64,000 bases of DNA from HK1 sp965220535 (GTDB lineage Bacteria > Pseudomonadota > Gammaproteobacteria > HK1): NCBI GenBank assembly GCA_965220535.1, contig OZ244833.1:3782001-3846000 (forward strand). The letters run 5' to 3'. The notes below the pieces were generated by a model that searched no databases, had not been told where the DNA came from, and saw only the letters and a program-made list of their open reading frames with translations. Positions within the stretch are counted from its first letter, which is position 1. Each line of letters begins with the position of its first letter. This document shows positions 21,819-28,522 of this stretch, piece by piece. Made by a program: the position numbers and the translations under genes.

Positions 21819-22051
21819 TCGAGTCTAGCGGTCGTTAGCGTATCGCGCTAGGCTCGACCGTCGAAACCCGTTGGCCATTCGCATCGGCTGCCGGTTTTTC
21901 GCCGCGTCGATGGGGCGTAAAGACCAAGGGCCTCGTTGCAACAGTCCGTTACCGGTGGGTGATAAAAGATGCAGCCGATGCCGATGCCGGTCGAAAAAAA
22001 TCGAGAAGCGAAACGAAGATTCAAAGCAAACTATGCGCAGGAGACGAGGCG

Positions 22052-23050
22052 ATGCCATCCGGGAAACTACTCAGACAGCTGATAAAGACAGGCGCCGAGG
22101 GGAACCATGACGCCTTTCGTCAGGCTTCGGAGGAAGTCATTCTCGACGAGCGCGCGAAACAGCATCACCTTCTCGCCAACGACCTGGAGAGGATTCTCAA
22201 TGGCCGCCCGAGGCCATCGATATCGCGTCTATCCCCGCTCAGCGACAAAGTCCCCACCGATCGAGAACGCAACCTTCCCTTGCTGTCGATCAAGGAACCC
22301 TTCAAGCGTATCGAGGACGTCGTCCTTTCCGACGAGAACGACACCTTGATCGATGGGATTCTCCGGGAGCATCATCATATAGAGAGGCTCAAGAGCAGGG
22401 GGTTGTACCCAGCGGATAAACTGTTATTTTGCGGTCCCCCGGGGTGCGGAAAGACCCTCACAGCCGAGGTATTGGCCGGCGAACTTGCGCTTCCGATGGC
22501 CGTGATTCGAATCGACAGCGTTATTTCATCGTATCTCGGCGAGACCGCCGCCAACCTCAGGCAGGTATTCGATTTCGTGTCGGCCACCCCGACCGTCGCG
22601 CTATTCGATGAATTCGATGCTTTGGCAAAAGAACGCGCCGATGGTACGGACCACGGCGAGTTGAAGCGGGTCGTCAACGCTTTTTTACAGATGATCGACG
22701 ACTACGAGGGCAAAAGCCTGCTGGTGGCCGCGACCAACCACGAGGGCATCCTCGATGCGGCCGTTTGGCGCCGATTCGATGAGGTCCTCGTCTTCGAACC
22801 CCCGAGCCTCGAACAACTAAAGCGGCTGTTGAAGGTAAAACTACGAGGGCTTCGGCGAGAGTTCGAAATCGACGATGCCCGCATAGTCGCTTTGTTCGAA
22901 GGAATGGCGCACGCCGACGTCGAAAGGGTATTGCACCGCGCGGCAAAGAATATGGTTCTCTCGGGAAAGGAAGTGCTAAGCGAAGACCATTTGCGTGCAG
23001 CGAACCGACGAGAGGGCGCACGAAAGGCGCGAACCCTGCGGAGCCGATGA
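22052..23050 (+). CDS. AAA+ ATPase, IetA-like
   Basis: A 332-aa single-domain AAA+ ATPase: Walker A GPPGCGKTLTAEVLA, Walker B VALFDEFDAL, sensor 1 VAATNHEG, and arginine-finger region VWRRFDEVL, with an N-terminal helical segment of about 90 residues. The ATG at 22052 has GGAG 8 nt upstream; a GTG-initiated extension to 21959 is Lys/Arg-rich and unlikely. Proteins of this type are commonly paired with a subtilisin-like protease in the IetAS anti-phage system, but no protease follows here. It is divergent from druH, so it could be an independent remnant or a Druantia accessory. The IetA link is by resemblance only. Confidence 0.7.
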   Translation: MPSGKLLRQLIKTGAEGNHDAFRQASEEVILDERAKQHHLLANDLERILNGRPRPSISRLSPLSDKVPTDRERNLPLLSIKEPFKRIEDVVLSDENDTLIDGILREHHHIERLKSRGLYPADKLLFCGPPGCGKTLTAEVLAGELALPMAVIRIDSVISSYLGETAANLRQVFDFVSATPTVALFDEFDALAKERADGTDHGELKRVVNAFLQMIDDYEGKSLLVAATNHEGILDAAVWRRFDEVLVFEPPSLEQLKRLLKVKLRGLRREFEIDDARIVALFEGMAHADVERVLHRAAKNMVLSGKEVLSEDHLRAANRREGARKARTLRSR

Positions 23051-23053
23051 TCA

Positions 23054-23185
23054 ATGTTGGAAGAATCCTTCCCTCATTTGCCGCAGCGCGGCCGCTCTCG
23101 AGGTGTTCGAGGCTCGGCTCGCATCCTTGGCTGTTGGCGGCTACGTCAGTTACAGGGGAGTGCTCTACGCTCGCTAAAAGCGTAA
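23054..23185 (+). pseudogene. Possible truncated start of an S8-type protease partner
   Basis: Four bases after the AAA+ stop an ATG opens a 43-codon frame beginning MLEESFPHLPQRGRSRG. IetS-like subtilases that follow IetA genes often start with a short PHL-containing basic segment, which this resembles. There is no protease domain, and sequence changes into repeat copy B about 90 bp later. This may be only a chance ORF. Confidence 0.2.
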
Positions 23186-23276
23186 GAGGAGGCGGCACCG
23201 AAGGAAGGATTCAAAGCCTCGGTATTCCGTATTCCTTTTTTATTTCAGTGGTTTATAAAGATCCGAAAGCCTAGAT

Positions 23277-24017
23277 GATCGCTGCCGGGGATGCTTTTTT
23301 CGGTCGGTAGGAGTTCGCTTTTCTCCCGCCCTATCACACGCCCTTCGGCTGATGGCTTTGAGCGCACCCGAATATTCGTTCGAACATCTGAGCCTGCGAT
23401 ATCGCATCGTCGAGGGCATGGTGCGTCTGTTTCGCCGGGCCTTTGAATCTGTCCGGAATCCGGCTCGATATCGTGTCTTTCCAGCGTCCGCCCCTCAATC
23501 CCAAGAAGAGCGATTTGATGTCTATCGGCGCGACACCGAAGGGATTTTTGCCAAGGTAAGTATGGAAATACCAGTTGACGAACGCCCAGTCGAAGGCCGC
23601 ATTGAAGCCCACGGCCACCGGGGTTCGTCCACCGGAGTTCGACACGATCCATTCCTCGAACTGCGCCATCACGACTCTCGGCTCGCGCCCGCATTCGACG
23701 AAATAATCAAGCGGCTTCCCGACGACTTCGATGGCCTTGGCGAGGGCCTGCGTACCGGTCGGCTTCAATTCCGCATAAAAGGATGTCTCGATGCTTCCCG
23801 CAACGCATGCCCCGATGCTGAGCATGCTGTAGTCAGGCGGAAAGGGCCCCGAGGTCTTGACGTCCACTGAAATATAGATCTCAGCGGTTGACATGATCGC
23901 TAGAGTACCAAGGGTGCTCGGTCGATGTATTGAGACCAAAATGCCCGAAGTCTTTCCTTTTGCGTCTCGCTCGAATCGTCTGTTTTCCAGAAGTGGCAGG
24001 GGATCGCGCTTTGGTCG
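23277..24017. repeat. Direct repeat copy B (effector 3' end + exonuclease)
   Basis: Same orientation and content as 11246-12000. Here the repeat is continuous with the complete CBASS effector gene, and homology with copy A resumes briefly at ~24098-24112 after the segment missing from copy A. The left end (gatcgctgccgggg) is where similarity to copy A stops. Mismatches are spread along the unit, so the duplication is not very recent. Confidence 0.85.
23334..23894 (-). CDS. DEDD-type exonuclease, copy B, motif I Glu replaced by Lys
   Basis: A 186-aa relative of the exonuclease at 11300-11863, starting at an ATG 5 nt after the CBASS effector stop and so probably the last gene of that operon. 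Motifs II (GFNAAFDWAFVNW) and III (HHALDDA) are kept, but motif I reads SVDVKTSGP where copy A has SIDVEASGP. The metal-binding Glu of DxE is Lys (codon AAG versus GAG). Loss of this residue normally abolishes DEDD exonuclease activity, so copy B may be a nucleic-acid-binding protein, an inactive partner, or a decaying duplicate. The frame is otherwise intact. Confidence 0.8.
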   Translation of the reverse strand: MSTAEIYISVDVKTSGPFPPDYSMLSIGACVAGSIETSFYAELKPTGTQALAKAIEVVGKPLDYFVECGREPRVVMAQFEEWIVSNSGGRTPVAVGFNAAFDWAFVNWYFHTYLGKNPFGVAPIDIKSLFLGLRGGRWKDTISSRIPDRFKGPAKQTHHALDDAISQAQMFERIFGCAQSHQPKGV

Positions 24018-25060
24018 AAGGGCAAGGTTGTCCCGTGCTCTGCCGTACACAAAACGCGTTTTTGCCGCGCAAGGGCATATCCGAGTTCGATGAAACAGTT
24101 CGGTCGCTCCCCCGTGATATCAACGATCACAGCTGTCGACCGGTGTAATCGTTGAAAGACTTCTACGTTGATAAACCCCGACTCCACCCGATCTTTACCA
24201 AGATCGACTCGCGCTAGCCCTTGTTCATCAATCACCGGATCGACAACATTTCGGAAGAATTTCTCGACCCGCTCATAGGCATCGTGCTCGGGATCCAGTA
24301 ATCGGACATAGAAAACTGTGGGAGGTGCAAGATTCGCGATGATGTCGATGATGTCGGCTGCCACAGCTTCCGTGGGCTTCTTTCCCCGATCCGTGGCGAT
24401 CTTTGTTAATTTCGTTCCTTCCGTTCCCGCCTCGCCTTCCCGGAGGCGAATAAAACCCAACGGATCCTCTCTGGATTCTCGGGCAAGTCGCTCAGCACCT
24501 CCGGTACCATCTTTTCTGCTGGCTCCCAAAGGTAGATCAAGCGGGATAACTGCTTTGTAGGACTTCTTGTACTCCTTCGCAAGGTGTTCCACGCCCGTGC
24601 CACCACCTAGGATGAAAAGCACATCTCCGTATCCGGCCTGTTGCTCACGAATCATGGTCGCAGAGCGAGCTCCGGGCATGATTCTCTTTACCTTGACTTG
24701 GCTGTTTTCTAACAATCTTGACCATAGATCCTTTCTTGAATCGGGAATTTCCGTCTCCCCCTTTTCCGAGAGAACAACGACGACCGGTCGATGCTCACCT
24801 AACCCCTCTGGGCAGTATCCAGACTGTATTGAATCTTCGATGACTTCTAAGACCGACCAGTCGAAGACCTGCGCCGGGCCTCCTCCATCAGAAGGCTCCT
24901 TGATGGCGCCGACGACGATTCCTCCTCCACGTTGCAGAACCCCTCGTACAACCTGCCGCACGAGATCATGCGCATAAGTAGCAAGACCCTTGGTTGTTTC
25001 GGGAGCGATGCTTCCCGCAACCTGGAGTCGTTTTCCAGCGAAAGATCGGTCATCAGTCAT
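23900..25060 (-). CDS. CBASS effector: SLOG/STALD-like sensor fused to deoxyribosyltransferase/TIR-like domain
   Basis: A 386-aa protein. The N-terminal ~240 residues look like a SLOG (LOG/Smf/DprA-type) nucleotide-binding fold: RLQVAGSIAPET, GGGIVVGAI, then LFILGGGTGVEHL followed by AVIPLDLPLG. The C-terminal ~130 residues resemble nucleoside 2-deoxyribosyltransferase and TIR-like enzymes: VFYVRLLDPEHD, HRSTAVIVDITGERPNC, FIELGYALARQK, with the Glu of IELGYALA at the catalytic position. The inferred mode is that the SLOG half binds the CD-NTase product and the C-terminal half cleaves NAD+ or a nucleotide. The ATG at 25060 overlaps the OGG-like stop (ATGA); a TTG at 25081 is the only alternative. 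No membrane segments. Confidence 0.75.
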   Translation of the reverse strand: MTDDRSFAGKRLQVAGSIAPETTKGLATYAHDLVRQVVRGVLQRGGGIVVGAIKEPSDGGGPAQVFDWSVLEVIEDSIQSGYCPEGLGEHRPVVVVLSEKGETEIPDSRKDLWSRLLENSQVKVKRIMPGARSATMIREQQAGYGDVLFILGGGTGVEHLAKEYKKSYKAVIPLDLPLGASRKDGTGGAERLARESREDPLGFIRLREGEAGTEGTKLTKIATDRGKKPTEAVAADIIDIIANLAPPTVFYVRLLDPEHDAYERVEKFFRNVVDPVIDEQGLARVDLGKDRVESGFINVEVFQRLHRSTAVIVDITGERPNCFIELGYALARQKRVLCTAEHGTTLPFDQSAIPCHFWKTDDSSETQKERLRAFWSQYIDRAPLVL

Positions 25061-25791
25061 GTCGACTTTTCCGTTGTACAAGATCTATCCTGCAAGGCGG
25101 TGAACACCATCGTATAGTCGGAAAAGAGTGTCGCATATCTCCACAACACCACATCGACCACCTGAACCGGGTCGCCCAGATGGTTTGATATCAACTGACA
25201 CAACTCCAGTGGCGAGCCGAATCCGGCCGCATCGGCAATGCGTTGAAGATGTCGATCGGGCTTTACCACAGGCAGACCAAGGTTTTTGGCGAGATGGAAT
25301 GCGGTAATCGATCCAATATATGGCAATGTCTGGAGAAACCGTACGTCGTCCTGCTCGATCTTGCGATGTATACGCTCGAAGCCCATGTCATCGACGATCG
25401 ATGCAATGTCGAGGATGGCCGTCACCTTCCGGTGATTGTTGAAAATTTTGAGTGCATTTCGTTTGCAGCGTGCACGATTCGCCTTGATCACGGCCGCAGA
25501 TTCCATCCCGAGAAACGCTTCGCAGAAGGGAGCGAAGATACGTCGGACGATAGTCTCTCGGAATCCCGCCGACAATACCGTCCATGCGGACTCACGAAGG
25601 AACTCGGACTCGCCGATCCGGTCAAGTCTTCTCTCCGTCTGCCAATCGATTTCCCAAGCGAAACCCTGAGCAATCACTGCCTCCTTGGCATTGAGGTAGA
25701 TGTCAAGTAATGCAGCGGATTCATCACCATAAGGCACGTTCATGCGCCCTGAGAGTTTTCCGCCTAAGGTCACATTTTTCTGGCTTTGCAT
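25057..25791 (-). CDS. OGG-like HhH-GPD protein of type IV CBASS
   Basis: A 244-aa helix-hairpin-helix DNA-glycosylase fold. The hairpin and following loop are visible as LQTLPYIGSITAFHLAKN (153-170) and LGLPVVKPDRHLQRIA, with the conserved Asp (D179) of the GPD loop present. The position of the catalytic Lys of OGG enzymes (G-x-G-x-K) is Ile (I162), so a bifunctional glycosylase/lyase mechanism is unlikely. OGG-like genes are recorded as ancillary genes of type IV CBASS. The ATG directly abuts the CD-NTase stop (TAG|ATG), and its own stop overlaps the effector start by 4 nt, so it is a tightly coupled operon gene. Exact role unknown. Confidence 0.8.
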   Translation of the reverse strand: MQSQKNVTLGGKLSGRMNVPYGDESAALLDIYLNAKEAVIAQGFAWEIDWQTERRLDRIGESEFLRESAWTVLSAGFRETIVRRIFAPFCEAFLGMESAAVIKANRARCKRNALKIFNNHRKVTAILDIASIVDDMGFERIHRKIEQDDVRFLQTLPYIGSITAFHLAKNLGLPVVKPDRHLQRIADAAGFGSPLELCQLISNHLGDPVQVVDVVLWRYATLFSDYTMVFTALQDRSCTTEKST

Positions 25792-26721
25792 CTATGTGCC
25801 GTCCACTAGATTTCTCCAGACATCCAAATCTCTTGATGAATCGGCCTTTTCAATTCTCTGTTTTACTTCATGAATCGTTTGGGAGACATGCAATCTTTTC
25901 TGGCTATTGGCTGTGCCGAGATATTCATCTACATGGATAGATTGACCGCTTCGATCTGCTATCGGGATCTTCACCAACTCCGTAGATTGGTTGAAAAAAT
26001 GGGTGACCATATCCTTATAAGTCCTCGGGCCCTTATAGTTCTTGAAGGCTTTGATAGCAAGCGACTCGATATGGTAACCGGATAGCTGCTGTTGCTTCGG
26101 AAGATTTGCGATGATGGCCTTTGCAACTTTGATTGTCGGAATGAGCTTCCCATCCAGTATCTTGTTCGCTTGCGTTAGTTTCTCGGCGAAAGCATGCGGA
26201 TTGATTTTTGACCAGGACCGGCCGTCGGGAGCAGCGATTCGATAGCTTTTGCCGTCTCGCATAGCGGGCACTAGCTGGACCTCGTTGCCATGTACAGTCA
26301 CCGTGACCGCTAGGTCTCCAGTCTGCACGTTTTCGCTTCCAAAGAGTTCTTGCAGACGTTCTGCGAAGCGACTTTTCAGCCAATCCGGAGATGCTTTTCC
26401 GGCGTCGTCAGGGTTAATAATCACCAGCGCATCAGTGTCGCTCAGCCCTTCTAAATAGGTGCGGCGGGAAACTGAACCCCCATAGATCAAAGTTACGGTC
26501 CCATCAATCTCGTCCTCCAATTTTTGTTTGACTTTGTTGAAGATTTCTCGCATCCCTTCTACATCGCGGTCATTGAAGTCCCTAAGTGATTCTCCAAGCA
26601 GTTTATTTACGCCCGTTTTGTAATCATCATCTTGAGTCTGAGCGTTCGTATCTTGCGTTTTTTTGGCAAGGTCGTTGAGGTCCACGCTGCCCTTGAAGTA
26701 TCCACCGCCAGATCCCGCCAT
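25792..26721 (-). CDS. CD-NTase (CBASS oligonucleotide cyclase)
   Basis: Makes a cyclic nucleotide second messenger that activates the effector. The 309-aa protein has the nucleotidyltransferase core YGGSVSRRTYLEGLSDTDAL: GGS at 81-83 and D95-x-D97. The third metal position is in the segment NEVQLVPA, where Gln (149) stands at the expected acid. A C-terminal OAS-like helical domain follows. Two starts are possible: ATG 26721, overlapping the TGT-like stop as TGATG with GGAGG 9 nt upstream, or the GTG just before it. The ATG gives MAGSGGGYF, an exposed Gly-rich tail. N-terminal modification of the CD-NTase is the reported job of the QueC- and TGT-like partners, so this tail is a plausible target. 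Confidence 0.88.
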   Translation of the reverse strand: MAGSGGGYFKGSVDLNDLAKKTQDTNAQTQDDDYKTGVNKLLGESLRDFNDRDVEGMREIFNKVKQKLEDEIDGTVTLIYGGSVSRRTYLEGLSDTDALVIINPDDAGKASPDWLKSRFAERLQELFGSENVQTGDLAVTVTVHGNEVQLVPAMRDGKSYRIAAPDGRSWSKINPHAFAEKLTQANKILDGKLIPTIKVAKAIIANLPKQQQLSGYHIESLAIKAFKNYKGPRTYKDMVTHFFNQSTELVKIPIADRSGQSIHVDEYLGTANSQKRLHVSQTIHEVKQRIEKADSSRDLDVWRNLVDGT

Positions 26722-27737
26722 CACTCTAACCCTCCGTAGCGGCTCATCATTTTTTTCGCGGCACTCTGCACAAGATTCCGGTTATCGATCAAGTGAGTCC
26801 AGCTACCAGTCCTTGCCAAGAGTCGGAGCGATCCTTCTAGTTGATCCAAGTAGCGCAGGTTATTCTTGATTGTTCGCATACGTGTCTCGTCGTCATCGAT
26901 CTCCAGATCTTCCACAACGTTTGCGTTGTTTTGGATGTAAACGCACTGCCCCGATCTATATGCGTATCGGAACCACGTTAGCCCGTCAAACACTTCTGCT
27001 CCTGCGGCGAAATAGAGGCAAACAGAGAGAGGATCGAGTGTACCAAATACGTGGATAGGGATGCTCATTGCAGCATCATCAAGTACTCGCCGAAGGTTGG
27101 CGATGCGGAGCATCCGCTCGAAGGTGGAGTCCCCTAACTCTTTCTCGGTCACACCGATGAGCTGAAATTCGGCGAGATCTTTAACCTGTGCCTGAAGAGC
27201 CTGGAGTGCAGATTCCAAGCACCATTCTTCTTGGGTTTCCGGTTTGAGTAGGAACGAGTGCAGGTGATTTGGATTGTCCAATGTGGCTTGCTTTGCCTCT
27301 CTTATCTGTTCGGAAACCGGCTTCCTATGGCTTGGGTGGTCATAGCTTACTAGGACTGCCGGGAGGCTATCTGGCCATTGATCCCATGTTGTTCGCAGCT
27401 TCGCTGCATCCCATTCATCGGGCCGATTTACAGGCTTCTCAACAGATGACAAATCGTGGACATTGGAAACCTCGTAACCGCCGCTGTCCAGAAACATGAG
27501 ATCCACCGTAATCGTGAGGTCCTGTGGATCAGGAACATATTCATAGTGGACATCGTAGGCACTGATGAGGCAGGTTCTCGTGATAAACACCTTAGTTGCG
27601 TCAAGAACCCGACTCACTTCCGGTTTTCCACCGTGCGAGAATCCGAATGCTTTGCTGGAGAAGGAAGGAATAAGCAGCGGTGTCTCCAGCGATATACCGG
27701 AGCCTGGATGAGCCAGTTTCGATGTCCTACATAGCAT
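26721..27737 (-). CDS. TGT-like protein of type IV CBASS (Cap10-like)
   Basis: A 338-aa relative of tRNA-guanine transglycosylase. Both active-site aspartates of TGT are kept: D84 in FLDSGGYEV and D251 in AEVFDGLTWFRY, within a TIM-barrel pattern (IPIHVFGTLDPLSVCLYFAAGA). The C-terminal CxCxxC/His zinc site of true TGTs is absent. Recent work on type IV CBASS describes such a protein as remodelled to hold the CD-NTase bearing an N-terminal 7-deazaguanine. The start is the ATG at 27737, which overlaps the end of the QueC-like gene by 11 nt and has GGGAGG 6 nt upstream; the frame upstream of it is a shadow of the QueC-like gene. Confidence 0.85.
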   Translation of the reverse strand: MLCRTSKLAHPGSGISLETPLLIPSFSSKAFGFSHGGKPEVSRVLDATKVFITRTCLISAYDVHYEYVPDPQDLTITVDLMFLDSGGYEVSNVHDLSSVEKPVNRPDEWDAAKLRTTWDQWPDSLPAVLVSYDHPSHRKPVSEQIREAKQATLDNPNHLHSFLLKPETQEEWCLESALQALQAQVKDLAEFQLIGVTEKELGDSTFERMLRIANLRRVLDDAAMSIPIHVFGTLDPLSVCLYFAAGAEVFDGLTWFRYAYRSGQCVYIQNNANVVEDLEIDDDETRMRTIKNNLRYLDQLEGSLRLLARTGSWTHLIDNRNLVQSAAKKMMSRYGGLE

Positions 27738-28290
27738 CGAGCACCTCCCGGTCCTTGCAAGAAAGGCAATTGCCGCAAGGGGGAATTCCGCCTTTTTCGC
27801 AGCTATATGTCGACTCGACAGGCACTTGGGTCTCCTTGCAGAATTCCCAGATGGTCTGCTTTCCCCATTTGAGGAAAGGCGCAGCAACCTTGATCTTACC
27901 TGCCACATAACCGTCAACGATTGTCTGGATGTTCTTGAGGAAGCCTTCGTTGCAGTCGTAATACGGAGATCCTGCATGAATACCTATCGCAATCATTCCG
28001 GGTTGTGCTCCACACACAAGAAGTGCCGAGAATACAAAGAATGCGTTACGGCCGGTAATTTCTCCGGACGAGAAGGTCGCTTCCGACTTCACAGTCATTA
28101 CTGAAAGGTCAACACCATAGTGGTTGCATATTGCCTTTGCAGCATGTGATTCCTGCTTGGCGGCAGGCTGACCGAAATCCACGAATAGGGCGCGGACGCT
28201 GAATCGCTGGTTGAGGTAGAAAGCGATCAAAGCAGTGGAGTCGATGCCTCCGCTGACAAGGACAGTTACTGTGCTAGCGGGGTTAGTCAT
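27727..28290 (-). CDS. QueC-like protein of type IV CBASS (Cap9-like)
   Basis: An adenylating enzyme of the 7-cyano-7-deazaguanine synthase family, 187 aa from the ATG at 28290. The PP-loop is VTVLVSGGIDSTALIAF near the N-terminus, and a four-Cys zinc knuckle closes the protein (SCEKGGIPPCGNCLSCKDRE). True QueC makes preQ0; in type IV CBASS the relative is reported to use the same chemistry to attach an amido-deazaguanine to the CD-NTase N-terminus. The start is uncertain: 28290 gives a QueC-like N-terminus, while ATG 28350 adds 20 residues without a ribosome-binding site. It is the first gene of the five-gene coupled operon; no other queuosine genes are nearby. Confidence 0.85.
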   Translation of the reverse strand: MTNPASTVTVLVSGGIDSTALIAFYLNQRFSVRALFVDFGQPAAKQESHAAKAICNHYGVDLSVMTVKSEATFSSGEITGRNAFFVFSALLVCGAQPGMIAIGIHAGSPYYDCNEGFLKNIQTIVDGYVAGKIKVAAPFLKWGKQTIWEFCKETQVPVESTYSCEKGGIPPCGNCLSCKDREVLDAM

Positions 28291-28387
28291 GGCCTTTGAA
28301 CGGTTTTGCCTAATGCCTGAGAAAATCGGCTGGCGAATCATGAATATCATACATTGATCGGAGACCGTGGGTTTATCTGCCGCGTTG

Positions 28388-28417
28388 ATTCTAGTGCCGC
28401 CTTGTGGGTCAAGTCAA
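28388..28417 (-). promoter_or_regulatory. Probable sigma-70 promoter of the CBASS operon
   Basis: On the minus strand TTGACT (28412-28417) and TAGAAT (28388-28393) are separated by 18 nt, each one base from consensus. The expected transcription start near 28381 lies between the regulator gene and the QueC-like gene, giving a 31- or 91-nt leader depending on the start used. Confidence 0.55.
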
Positions 28418-28522
28418 TTTCGATCGACCTTCCCGACGTTCAGAAACGACCTCGTCAGCATCTTGATGATAGGTTCCTCGTCGTGCCGTGAAATCGAATT
28501 ACGCTCGCGGCATTCCTCCGCC

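Noticed and set aside
27738..27977. N-terminal extension of the TGT-like frame
   Set aside because: It is Arg/Ser-rich, lies antiparallel in frame inside the QueC-like gene, and a well-placed ATG with GGGAGG exists at 27737.
26721..28350. QueC plus TGT-like genes as a Dpd-type 7-deazaguanine DNA modification system
   Set aside because: The neighbours are a CD-NTase, OGG-like protein and nucleotide-sensing effector, and no other Dpd genes are present; type IV CBASS explains the set better.
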